From positions 1 through 64,000 of the forward strand of contig JOEL01000031.1 of NCBI GenBank assembly GCA_000720995.1: a stretch of 64,000 nt of DNA, read 5' to 3'. The notes below the pieces were generated by a model. That model was given only the letters and a program-made list of their open reading frames with translations, was not told the origin of the DNA and did no database searches. Source of the DNA: Streptomyces celluloflavus. Its GTDB lineage: Bacteria; Actinomycetota; Actinomycetes; Streptomycetales; Streptomycetaceae. Positions 10,993 through 22,420 of this stretch are shown here, piece by piece. The position numbers and the translations under genes were made by a program. Every line of letters starts with the position of its first letter. The first letter of the stretch is position 1.

Positions 10993-12234
10993 ATGCGCAT
11001 CGGCCTCGGCGAACCGGACCACCCGGTACCCCTGGACTCCATCGAACTCTTCGACCCCGCCGCATACCTGCGCGGCTCGCAGCACGGCGCCTGGCACACC
11101 CTGCGCCGGCAGGCGCCGGTCCGCCGGGAGCGCACCCCCGACGGCACCGACTACTGGTCCTTCGTCTCGTACGCCGACTGCGACCGGATCATCAAGGACA
11201 CCGCCACCTTCGGCTCCGAACACGGCACCATCCTGGCGTCGGTCGGCGTCGGGGACTCGGCGGGCGGCATGGCCATCACGCTGATGGACCCGCCCGACCA
11301 CGGGCAGATCCGCCAGCCGTCCATGCGCCGGCTGCGACACGCCGTGGTCCGCAACCGCACCGACGACATCAGCGCCCGCGTCCTCGCCCTGGCCGCCCCG
11401 CTGCTGACGGGCGGCGAGCACGACGTGGCGCGGCTGCTGCGCACCCTGCCGATGGCCGCGGCCGGCGACCTGATGGGCATCCCCGAGGAGTACTGGGACA
11501 CCGTCGCCTTCAACACCACGGCCAGCATCGCCCCCCAGGACCCGGAGTACGCGGTCGGCCGGAACGTCGAGGACACCCTGCGCCGGGTCCACCACAAGCT
11601 CTTCGCCGTCTTCTCGGACATCCTCCGCAGCCGGCGCCGGAACCTGGGCGAGGACCTGATATCCGGCCTGCTGACGCTGGAGTACCACGGCCGCCGCATG
11701 CCCGAGCAGCAGGTCCTGATGAACTGCTACAGCTTCGCGCTCGGCGCCAACTCCACGACCCCGCACGTCGCCGCGCAACTGCTGCTGACCCTGGCCGAGC
11801 AGCCCGAGCTCTGGGAAGCCGTCCTGGCGGACCCCTCCCTGGTGCCCGCCCTGGTGGACGAGGGCACCCGCTGGGTCTCGCCCACCCACCACCTCGTACG
11901 GCGGGTGTCCAAGGACACCACCCTCGGCGGCGCCGACCTGGCCGAGGGCGACTGGGTGTGCGCCTGGGTCGCCTCCGCCAACCGCGACGAGAACGTCTTC
12001 CGCGACCCGTACACGTTCGACCTCACCCGCTCGCCCAACCCGCACATGGGCTTCGGCGTCGGCCCGCACTACTGCATCGGCGCCCCGGCCTCCAAGGTCG
12101 CCCTGGCCGCGCTCTTCGGGGAACTGGCCCGCCGCCGCATCCGCTTCGAGCTCGCCGGCGAGCCGACGCACCTCTACTCGAACTGGATCAACGGCATCAC
12201 CCGGCTGCCCATGAACTTCACCACCGGCGCCTGA
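10993..12234 (+). CDS. Cytochrome P450, probable hydroxylase of PCP-bound amino acid (first of a tandem pair)
   Basis: A 413-residue P450 starting 5 bases after the A-PCP stop, so probably translationally coupled. ExxR is EGTR, the haem loop is FGVGPHYCIGAP, and the I-helix reads GANSTTPHVA with the catalytic Thr kept but Ser at the usual acid position. The GANxTTPH pattern resembles what I recall of CYP163-type enzymes such as NovI and P450sky, which hydroxylate amino acids on carrier proteins; this is a family-level inference. The next gene is a clear paralogue, with the same N-terminal LF-P-Y and HAWHTLR pattern and a C-terminal N-ING-TRLP. The adjacent A-PCP is the likely substrate carrier. 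Confidence 0.93.
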   Translation: MRIGLGEPDHPVPLDSIELFDPAAYLRGSQHGAWHTLRRQAPVRRERTPDGTDYWSFVSYADCDRIIKDTATFGSEHGTILASVGVGDSAGGMAITLMDPPDHGQIRQPSMRRLRHAVVRNRTDDISARVLALAAPLLTGGEHDVARLLRTLPMAAAGDLMGIPEEYWDTVAFNTTASIAPQDPEYAVGRNVEDTLRRVHHKLFAVFSDILRSRRRNLGEDLISGLLTLEYHGRRMPEQQVLMNCYSFALGANSTTPHVAAQLLLTLAEQPELWEAVLADPSLVPALVDEGTRWVSPTHHLVRRVSKDTTLGGADLAEGDWVCAWVASANRDENVFRDPYTFDLTRSPNPHMGFGVGPHYCIGAPASKVALAALFGELARRRIRFELAGEPTHLYSNWINGITRLPMNFTTGA

Positions 12235-12273
12235 TCACGTGACCGTCCGCCGCCTCGCACACGGAGAAACACC

Positions 12274-13521
12274 ATGTTGATGACGGGCCCGCAGTCCGGG
12301 GAGCACCTGCCGCTGGACGAGATCGACCTGTTCTCGCCCACCAGCTACCGCACCGTTCCCCAGCACCACGCCTGGCACACCCTGCGCGAACAGGCACCGG
12401 TCTGGCGCCAGGCGCGCCCCGGCCAGCCTGCCTTCTGGAACCTCACCCGGTTCGACGACGTGGTGCGGCTGGTGAAGGACACCACCCGGTTCTCCTCCAC
12501 CCACGGCAACGTCCTCGACGTCGCCGACAGCGGGGACAGCGCGGGGGGCAAGACCATGCCGCTGACCGACCCGCCCGAGCACGCCTGGCTGCGCAGCCCG
12601 GCCATCAAAACCATGTCCACGCTCGTGGTGAGCCGCCGCACCGAGGACGTCCGGGCCCGCATCCGCACGATGCTGGCGCCCTGCTACGACGGCGGCACCG
12701 TCGACATCACCCAGATCATGCTGCATCTGCCGATGCTCGCCGTCGGCGACATCCTCGGCATCCCCGAGTCGGTCTGGCCGGACATCCCCGGCTGGACCAT
12801 GGCCGGTATCGCCCCCGAGGACCCCATCTACAGTCAGGGCAGCAACGAACGCACCCTGCGCAAGGCGCACCACCAGCTCTTCGCGATGTTCTCCGAGGTC
12901 ATCGCCGCCCGCCGGCGCGCCCCCAAGGACGACCTGATCAGCGTCCTGGTCGGACTCGACTACGGCGGCCGCAAACTCGACGACCAGCAGGTCCTGCTCA
13001 ACTGCTACAGCATGGTCATGGGCGCCAACACCACGACGCCGCACGTCGCCGCCCATCTGATCCTGGCCCTCGCCGAGAACCCCGACGCCTGGCGCCAGGT
13101 CCTCGACGACCCCTCCCTGGTCTCCGGCTGCGTCGAGGAGGCGCTGCGCTGGTCCACGCCGACCAACCACGTCATGCGGCGCACCACCGAGGACGTCGAG
13201 ATCCGCGGCACCCGTATCGCGGCGGGCGACATCGTCGCGGCCTGGATCGGCTCGGCCAACCGCGACGCCGAGGTCTTCGCGGACCCCTACGCCTTCCTGC
13301 CGGACCGCAAGCCCAACAAGCACATCGCCTTCTCGCTCGGCGCCCACTACTGCATCGGCGCCCCGGCGGCCCGCGCGGTGCTCAACGTCCTGGTCGAGGA
13401 ACTGGCCGCGGGATTCGAGCAGTTCGAGCTGGACGGCCCGGTCGAGCACCTGGCCTCCAACTTCATCAACGGCCTGACCCGGCTGCCGGTCCGCGCCAAG
13501 CTCCGCTCGGCAACCTCCTAG
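12274..13521 (+). CDS. Cytochrome P450, paralogue of the preceding gene
   Basis: A 415-residue P450 with ExxR as EALR, haem loop FSLGAHYCIGAP and I-helix GANTTTPHVA. The ATG at 12274 follows a GGAG site; an in-frame ATG two codons later is also possible. It aligns along its length with the P450 just upstream and probably arose by tandem duplication. The haem loop has Ser-Leu where the neighbour has Gly-Val, so the proximal side has diverged. Two sister enzymes may act on different residues, on two positions of one residue, or one after the other on the same PCP-bound substrate. It lies 11 bases before the O-methyltransferase. Confidence 0.93.
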   Translation: MLMTGPQSGEHLPLDEIDLFSPTSYRTVPQHHAWHTLREQAPVWRQARPGQPAFWNLTRFDDVVRLVKDTTRFSSTHGNVLDVADSGDSAGGKTMPLTDPPEHAWLRSPAIKTMSTLVVSRRTEDVRARIRTMLAPCYDGGTVDITQIMLHLPMLAVGDILGIPESVWPDIPGWTMAGIAPEDPIYSQGSNERTLRKAHHQLFAMFSEVIAARRRAPKDDLISVLVGLDYGGRKLDDQQVLLNCYSMVMGANTTTPHVAAHLILALAENPDAWRQVLDDPSLVSGCVEEALRWSTPTNHVMRRTTEDVEIRGTRIAAGDIVAAWIGSANRDAEVFADPYAFLPDRKPNKHIAFSLGAHYCIGAPAARAVLNVLVEELAAGFEQFELDGPVEHLASNFINGLTRLPVRAKLRSATS

Positions 13522-13532
13522 GAAAAGAACCC

Positions 13533-14588
13533 ATGACGTCTTCTGGCAATGACACCGCCCCCGCCGGGCAGCCCGCCGCCCTCGACCCGGCGCAGCTCGC
13601 CGCGCTCTGCGACATCGTCTCCCCGATGGCGATCCGGGTGGCCGCCACCCTGCGCCTGCCCGACCTGCTGGCCGACGGCCCGGTACCGGTGGCGCGGCTC
13701 GCCGACGCGAGCGGCACCGACCCGGAGGCCCTGGTCCGCCTGCTGCGCCTGCTGACCACCAAGGGCCTCTTCACCGAGCCCGAGCCCGGCACCTTCGCCA
13801 CCACCGACGCCGCCGGTTTCCTCACCTCCGAGCACCCCGCCCGGATGCGCGACTGGCTCGACCTCGACGGCGTGGGACGGATGGACCTCGCCTACGCCGG
13901 ACTGCTGGACGCCGTACGCACCGGCACCCCGGTCTACGAGCGGATCGTCGGCCGCCCCGTCTGGGCGGACGCGGCCCAGGACCCCGGCTTCGGCGCCGCC
14001 TTCGACGGCCTGATGGAGACCATGGCGGCCCACTGGGCACCGGCCGTGACCGCCGCCCACGACTGGTCCGGGGTGACCCACGTCGTCGACGTCGGCGGCA
14101 GCACCGGCAGCCTCCTGCTGAACCTGCTCGCCGAGCGGCCCGCCCTGCGCGGCACGCTCGTCGAACTGCCGGTCACCGCCGTACGGGCCCGCGAGCGGAT
14201 CGCCGCCTCCGACGTCCGGGAGCGCTGCGCGGTCCGGGAGGGCAGCTTCTTCGACCCGCTGCCCGAAGGCGCCGACCGCTACGTCCTCGCGCACGTCCTG
14301 CACAACTGGGGCGACGAGGACGCCGTCCGCATCCTGCGCCGGTGCGCCGAGGCGGCCGGCCCCACCGGCCGGGTCCTGGTCGTGGAGCGGCTGCTGGGCG
14401 ACGAGGCCGCGGGCTACCCCGACGCCACCGTGGACCTCAGCATGCTGGTCACCTTCGGCGGCCGGGAACGGACGCCGGACCACTACGGCGAGCTGGCCGG
14501 CCGGGCGGGCCTGGTCCACGCCACCACCCGTCCGCTGGGCTCGGGCGCCTCCCTCGTGGAGTACGTCGCCGCCGGCCGCGCGGCCTGA
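13533..14588 (+). CDS. SAM-dependent O-methyltransferase (methyltransferase_2 type)
   Basis: 351 residues with an N-terminal winged-helix dimerisation region (LVRLLRLLTTKGLF) and a Rossmann SAM fold with motif I VDVGGSTGSLL. HVLHNWGDEDA contains the His that acts as base in this family. These enzymes methylate phenolic or other hydroxyls on small molecules. An AGGA site precedes the ATG by about 8 bases. Between P450s, it most likely caps a hydroxyl introduced by one of them, or an aromatic residue of the peptide. Family is secure; substrate is inferred from context only. Confidence 0.92.
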   Translation: MTSSGNDTAPAGQPAALDPAQLAALCDIVSPMAIRVAATLRLPDLLADGPVPVARLADASGTDPEALVRLLRLLTTKGLFTEPEPGTFATTDAAGFLTSEHPARMRDWLDLDGVGRMDLAYAGLLDAVRTGTPVYERIVGRPVWADAAQDPGFGAAFDGLMETMAAHWAPAVTAAHDWSGVTHVVDVGGSTGSLLLNLLAERPALRGTLVELPVTAVRARERIAASDVRERCAVREGSFFDPLPEGADRYVLAHVLHNWGDEDAVRILRRCAEAAGPTGRVLVVERLLGDEAAGYPDATVDLSMLVTFGGRERTPDHYGELAGRAGLVHATTRPLGSGASLVEYVAAGRAA

Positions 14589-14644
14589 CGGGACGCCCCG
14601 GCGCCGCCTCCTTCCCGTACGTGACACAGAACGGACCCAGCACC

Positions 14645-15856
14645 ATGGCCATCAAGACGTTCGACGGCACCAAGATCCCCACTACCGCGGACGGCGGGGC
14701 GGCGCTCGCCGCGTTTCTGCGGGAGATGCGCGCGGACAGCCACTTCTGGCAGGACGAGGTGACCGGCGCCTACCACGTCCTCGGCTACGCCCAGACCCGC
14801 GGCATCCTCCACGACCCCACCCACTTCTCCTCCGACTTCAGCCACCTCGTCCCCGAGTCCACCGAGCCGGGCCTGCGCGATCACGTCAACCTCGGCACCA
14901 TCGACCCGCCCAAGCACCGCAAGTACCGCTCGCTGGTGAACCAGGCGTTCACCCCCAAGGTCATCGCCGGTATGGAGTCCCGGATGGCCGCGGTCACCGA
15001 CCGCCTCCTGGGCGCCCTCGACGGCCTCGACGAGTTCGACCTGGTCACCAACTTCGCCAGCCCGCTGCCCGCGATCGTCACCGCGGAGCTTCTCGGCGTC
15101 CCCGCCGAGGACCATTCGCTCTTCCGGACCTGGGCCCAGGTCGCCACCGGCGGCGCGTTCGACAACCCCATCGGCGAGCTCAACGAGGTCACGGTCCCCG
15201 ACAGCGTGAGCGAGACCTTCAACCAGATGCGCGAGTACCTGCTGGAGGTCGCCAAGGAACGCCGTAAGGACCCCCGGAACGACCTGATCAGCCGCATGAT
15301 CGCGGCCGAGATCGACGGTGAGCGGCTCTCCGACGCCGAGGTCTACGGACTCGCCGCCAGCATCCTCATCGGCGGCCAGGTCAGCACCACCGTCCTGCTG
15401 GGCAACGCGCTGGTGGCCCTCGGCGGGCGCCCCGACGCCGAACGGGACCTGCGCGCCGACCCCTCGCTGATCCCCGGCTTCCTCGACGAGACGCTCCGCT
15501 ACTACCCGCCGGTCGTCTTCGCCTACCGGCTGGCCAAGAACGGCGCCGAACTCGACGGCACCCCGGTCACCGACGGCACCCCGGTCATCTCCTGGGTCAT
15601 GTCCGCCAACCGCGACGAGGCGACCTTCCCGCACGGCGAGACCTTCGACCTGCGCCGTGACCCCAACCCCCACCTCTCCTTCGGCCACGGCATCCACTAC
15701 TGCCTCGGCGCCCCGGTCCTGCGCATGGAGTCCCGGATCGCCGTGGCGAAGCTCCTGGAGCGCTACGCGACGATCGAGTGCCGCAACGTGGACTACCACG
15801 AGACCCCCGGCGTCCTCGGCGTCCGCAGCATCGACCTGGTCGTCGGCCGGGCCTGA
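14645..15856 (+). CDS. Cytochrome P450 (fourth of the cluster)
   Basis: 403 residues from ATG 14645, the start that places the protein just after the O-methyltransferase; the frame runs open upstream to 14342 inside that gene but is a shadow there. ExxR is ETLR and the haem loop is FGHGIHYCLGAP. The I-helix reads GGQVSTT (from residue 243), so the acid before the catalytic Thr/Ser is Val, another departure from AGHETT. It is more like the P450 at 6839 than the tandem pair, sharing the FGHG-H-CLGAP loop. Tailoring oxidase, substrate unknown. A thioesterase-fold gene begins 12 bases after its stop. Confidence 0.92.
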   Translation: MAIKTFDGTKIPTTADGGAALAAFLREMRADSHFWQDEVTGAYHVLGYAQTRGILHDPTHFSSDFSHLVPESTEPGLRDHVNLGTIDPPKHRKYRSLVNQAFTPKVIAGMESRMAAVTDRLLGALDGLDEFDLVTNFASPLPAIVTAELLGVPAEDHSLFRTWAQVATGGAFDNPIGELNEVTVPDSVSETFNQMREYLLEVAKERRKDPRNDLISRMIAAEIDGERLSDAEVYGLAASILIGGQVSTTVLLGNALVALGGRPDAERDLRADPSLIPGFLDETLRYYPPVVFAYRLAKNGAELDGTPVTDGTPVISWVMSANRDEATFPHGETFDLRRDPNPHLSFGHGIHYCLGAPVLRMESRIAVAKLLERYATIECRNVDYHETPGVLGVRSIDLVVGRA

Positions 15857-15868
15857 GGCGGCGCGACG

Positions 15869-16615
15869 ATGGCGATCAAGAAGCCCGGCCGCTGGCCGTT
15901 CCTGCCCCTCCCCGCGGGGGACGGCCCGGTCCTGCTCTGCCTCCCGTACTCCGGCGTCGGAGCGTCCTCGTACCGCAACTGGCCCAGGGACCTGGACGGC
16001 ACCCTGATCCGCGCCCTCCAGCCCCCGGGCCGCGAGAACCGCTTCCGCGAGCCGCGGCCGGCCACCCACCGCGAGTTCTCCGAGTCCCTCACCGGCTTCC
16101 TCACCGAGCTCGGCGACCGGCCCTACGGCTTCTTCGCCCACTGCGGCGCGGTGCCCTACGCCCTGGACACCGCCTTCCACCTGCAAGACCGCGGTCTGCC
16201 CCTGCCGCGCCGGATCATCGCCTCCTCCTGGGGCCCGCCCGACGAGGGCCTGTACGGGCCGCTGAACTTCGTCGATCTGGACCGCCACGACTTCGTCGCC
16301 GAGGTCCGCTCCATGGCCCGCAAGATGGGCGGCGAGATCCCCCCGGAGATGGCCGCCATGGGCGCCGAGATCCTCCGCCACGACCAGGTGGTCCAGCGCC
16401 GGTACGTCTACCCCGCCGGCCGCACGGTGCCCGTACCGGTGACGGTGGTCGGCTGGAGCGACGACGAGATCGTCCCGCCCGACCAGGTGCTGCACGGCTG
16501 GGACCGGGTCGCCGAGAGCGACTACCGCACCCTCACCGGCACCCATTTCGCCTTCCTGGACTGTCCGCCCGGACTGCGGTCCCTGCTGGCCACCGCCCTC
16601 ACCCCGGCCGGCTGA
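15869..16615 (+). CDS. Thioesterase-fold hydrolase with Cys nucleophile
   Basis: 248 residues with the type II TE fold signatures: LLCLPYSGVGASSYRNWP at the N-terminus, Asp in VGWSDDEIVPP and His in TGTHFAFLD. The nucleophile elbow, normally GHSMG, is AHCGA: TGC at 16142-16144 gives Cys92 in place of Ser, and both flanking glycines are changed. This predicts a Cys-His-Asp triad. Cys-type TEs in NRPS systems are uncommon and linked with strained products (for example the beta-lactone-forming TE of obafluorin synthesis) or acyl transfer. It could release or transfer the oxidised amino acid from the A-PCP protein, or be a non-hydrolytic relic. It sits between a P450 and a dioxygenase in the same operon. 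Confidence 0.88.
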   Translation: MAIKKPGRWPFLPLPAGDGPVLLCLPYSGVGASSYRNWPRDLDGTLIRALQPPGRENRFREPRPATHREFSESLTGFLTELGDRPYGFFAHCGAVPYALDTAFHLQDRGLPLPRRIIASSWGPPDEGLYGPLNFVDLDRHDFVAEVRSMARKMGGEIPPEMAAMGAEILRHDQVVQRRYVYPAGRTVPVPVTVVGWSDDEIVPPDQVLHGWDRVAESDYRTLTGTHFAFLDCPPGLRSLLATALTPAG

Positions 16616-16669
16616 ACCGCGCCACACCCCTACCACCCGCCCCACCTCACGAACGGGAGAGCCGGAACG

Positions 16670-17467
16670 ATGGAAACGCTGGAACCGGTATTCACGGACG
16701 AACAGATCGATCAGTTCATCGAGAACGGTTTCATCCGGCTCGACCACGCCTTCTCGAAGGAGACCGCCCAGGCGTGCCGCGCCGCCCTGTGGCGCGAGAC
16801 GGGCCTGGACCCCGACGACCCCACCACCTGGACCGAGCCGGTCGTACGGGTCTGGGAGAGCAGCGAGGAGCCGTTCATCGAGGCGGCGAACACCCCGCGG
16901 CTGCGGGCCGCCTACGACCAGCTCGTCGGCCGGGACCGCTGGGTGCCGATGCGGACGATGGGCACCTTCCCCATCCGCTTCCCGCACAAGAATCCGCCCC
17001 AGGACGTCGCCTGGCACGTGGACGGCAGCTACCAGTCCGACAACGACCCCTTCTTCTGGCTCAACCTCCGCTCCCGCGACCGCGCCCTGCTGGTCCTCTT
17101 CCTGTACTCCGACGTCACCGAGGACGACGGCCCCACCCGGGTGCGCGTCGGCTCCCACCTGGACGTGCCCCCGCTGCTGGAGCCGGCCGGGGAGGCGGGC
17201 ATGTCCCTGCGCACCCTCATCGACCAGCTCAGCTGCACCGAGGGCCGCCCGGAGGCGCTGGTCACCGGAGAGGCGGGTGACGTGTATCTCGTCCACCCCT
17301 TCACCGTGCACTCCGCCCAGGAGCACCGCGGCAAGGAGCCCCGCTTCCTCGCCCAGCCGCAGCTCTTCCCCCAGGGCACGCTGGTCGTGGACGGCGGGCC
17401 CGGCACCGAGTACAACGCCGTGGAGCGGGCCATCCGCAAGGGCCTGGGCCGCTCCGACCAGGGCTGA
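16670..17467 (+). CDS. Fe(II)/2-oxoglutarate dioxygenase, phytanoyl-CoA hydroxylase (PhyH) family
   Basis: 265 residues. The metal site is visible: the HxD motif in WHVDGSY, the distal His in HPFTVHSAQEH and an Arg shortly after (KEPRF) that would bind 2-oxoglutarate. The N-terminal FIENGFIRLDHAF pattern is standard for PhyH proteins. Such enzymes hydroxylate free or carrier-bound amino acids and mature peptides. The ATG follows GAACGGGAGAGCCGGAACG with a good GGAGAG site. It is the last gene of the cluster on this side; a long hairpin follows and then the str operon. Confidence 0.9.
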   Translation: METLEPVFTDEQIDQFIENGFIRLDHAFSKETAQACRAALWRETGLDPDDPTTWTEPVVRVWESSEEPFIEAANTPRLRAAYDQLVGRDRWVPMRTMGTFPIRFPHKNPPQDVAWHVDGSYQSDNDPFFWLNLRSRDRALLVLFLYSDVTEDDGPTRVRVGSHLDVPPLLEPAGEAGMSLRTLIDQLSCTEGRPEALVTGEAGDVYLVHPFTVHSAQEHRGKEPRFLAQPQLFPQGTLVVDGGPGTEYNAVERAIRKGLGRSDQG

Positions 17468-17483
17468 TACCCCGCGGCCGCCG

Positions 17484-17556
17484 GGAAGGCGCCGCTTCTC
17501 CCGACGGATGAGTGATCGGCCGGTGGCCGACATCCGACGGAGAAGCGGCGCCTTCC
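17484..17556 (+). terminator. Large hairpin terminator closing the peptide cluster
   Basis: An imperfect inverted repeat about 73 bases long. The outer arms (17484-17509 and 17532-17556) pair almost completely, for example GGAAGGCGCCGCTTCTCC with GGAGAAGCGGCGCCTTCC, and the interior holds a second small stem TCGGCC/GGCCGA. It ends 78 bases before the rpsL promoter and separates the cluster from the ribosomal genes. The remainder of the gap 17468-17864 holds only the promoter and leader described next. Confidence 0.75.
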
Positions 17557-17633
17557 TTCCGTAGGGGCGCCGCGCCAACTACGGTGGCTCCAACATCGCC
17601 GTGTCCGGCGTTTCCTTCGCATGTGCATTTGTT

Positions 17634-17662
17634 TTGACCGCGACTGATGCGGTAGGTACGCT
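17634..17662 (+). promoter_or_regulatory. Promoter of the str operon
   Basis: TTGACC (17634-17639) and TACGCT (17657-17662) with exactly 17 bases between them match the vegetative promoter consensus. Transcription would begin near 17669, giving a leader of about 195 bases before rpsL. An independent promoter means the inserted upstream peptide cluster need not be transcribed into the str operon. Confidence 0.6.
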
Positions 17663-17794
17663 CTGACCTTGTGCCTGGGGTGTCCCTGGGTTCCTGCGTG
17701 CGCTGAAGATCACGTAGGACCCGGGTCGACCGATTACCGGTCCGAGACACCGAAATCTGCGCCTTCCCCGCCTCTGGTGGGGGTTTGCAGCCTT

Positions 17795-17819
17795 CGACAC
17801 ACCCGACCGCGTGGGTCGG
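17795..17819 (+). promoter_or_regulatory. rpsL leader hairpin shared with the S10 operon leader
   Basis: CCGACCGCGTGGGTCGG folds into a 6-bp stem with a GCGTG loop, 46 bases before the rpsL start. The same 25-base block, with one mismatch, occurs at 29605-29629 in front of rpsJ. Its repetition in two r-protein leaders suggests a shared regulatory or processing site; function is inferred. Confidence 0.45.
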
Positions 17820-17864
17820 CGATGTTCCAGGTTAGTTGTACCGAGACGAGAAACCGGAGAAACG

Positions 17865-18236
<372 letters not shown>

Positions 18237-18238
18237 GA

Positions 18239-18709
18239 ATGCCTCGTAAGGGCCCCGCCCCGAAGCGCCCGGTCATCATCGACCCGGTCTACGGTTCTCC
18301 TCTGGTGACCTCCCTCATCAACAAGGTGCTGCTGAACGGCAAGCGCTCCACCGCCGAGCGCATCGTTTACGGCGCCATGGAGGGCCTGCGCGAGAAGACC
18401 GGTAACGACCCGGTCATCACGCTCAAGCGCGCGCTGGAGAACATCAAGCCGACCCTTGAGGTCAAGTCCCGCCGTGTCGGTGGCGCGACTTACCAGGTTC
18501 CGATCGAGGTCAAGCCCGGTCGTGCCGCCACCCTCTCGCTCCGCTGGCTCGTGGGCTACTCCCGCGCCCGTCGCGAGAAGACCATGACCGAGCGCCTCAT
18601 GAACGAACTGCTGGACGCCTCCAACGGCCTCGGCGCTTCGGTCAAGAAGCGTGAGGACACGCACAAGATGGCCGAGTCCAACAAGGCCTTCGCGCACTAC
18701 CGCTGGTAG
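18239..18709 (+). CDS. rpsG: 30S ribosomal protein S7
   Basis: 156 residues beginning [12 protein letters not shown], the standard actinobacterial S7. It starts assembly of the 30S head by binding the 3' major domain of 16S rRNA and contacts E-site tRNA. The conserved [12 protein letters not shown] and [11 protein letters not shown] segments are present. It is tightly spaced behind rpsL (2-base gap) and 39 bases before fusA. In E. coli S7 is the translational repressor of its operon; no such site is evident from the sequence alone here. Confidence 0.99.
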   Translation: MPRKGPAPKRPVIIDPVYGSPLVTSLINKVLLNGKRSTAERIVYGAMEGLREKTGNDPVITLKRALENIKPTLEVKSRRVGGATYQVPIEVKPGRAATLSLRWLVGYSRARREKTMTERLMNELLDASNGLGASVKKREDTHKMAESNKAFAHYRW

Positions 18710-18748
18710 TCGCAACCCACATCGAGACCGAGAGAAGATTGAGCCGAT

Positions 18749-20872
<2,124 letters not shown>

Positions 20873-20906
20873 TTCCTGCTCCCGTTAGCCGGAACACGCT
20901 TTAGGC

Positions 20907-20959
20907 TTGACACCGTCTGCCGGGGCAAACCCCGCAATCCGTGAGGAATGCCCCGGCAG
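20907..20959 (+). promoter_or_regulatory. fusA-tuf intergenic hairpin and possible tuf promoter element
   Basis: A perfect 11-bp inverted repeat, CTGCCGGGGCA (20917-20927) and TGCCCCGGCAG (20949-20959), sits between fusA and tuf. A TTGACA at 20907-20912 is a perfect -35 hexamer but no good -10 follows at 16-19 bases, so a separate tuf promoter is only a possibility. The hairpin may attenuate or process the long transcript; separate tuf1 transcription is known in some streptomycetes. Confidence 0.4.
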
Positions 20960-21030
20960 CCGGCACCCCAGCAAAGATCACCTGGCGCCGATGAGTAAGG
21001 CGTACAGAACCACTCCACAGGAGGACCCCA

Positions 21031-22224
<1,194 letters not shown>

Positions 22225-22290
22225 TTGTTGATCGGGGAGACCCGGTAGCTCGGTTGAGCTGTGAGCCTCGGCTCTGAGCCTTGGCTCGTG

Positions 22291-22324
22291 AAGTGCCCGT
22301 ACGACTTCGGTCGTGCGGGCACTT
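22291..22324 (+). terminator. Intrinsic-type terminator of the str operon
   Basis: AAGTGCCCGTACGAC and GTCGTGCGGGCACTT form a 15-bp stem (one G-U pair) closed by a stable TTCG tetraloop, 66 bases after the tuf stop, followed by the short T-rich CTGTGTTCT. The gene on the far side is convergent, so the stem may serve both. Confidence 0.85.
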
Positions 22325-22420
22325 CTGTGTTCTCCGCCGGCTCTGTTTTCGCGGGTGTACGTACAGCCGTACAGCGCCTGGCTCCCAGCGGTGCACCCGG
22401 ATGGCCGAGCCTGGCCGAGC

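Noticed and set aside
14483-17578. Minus-strand open frame of 1031 codons across the P450-TE-PhyH genes
   Set aside because: Antisense to three clear enzymes and to their motifs; composition only.
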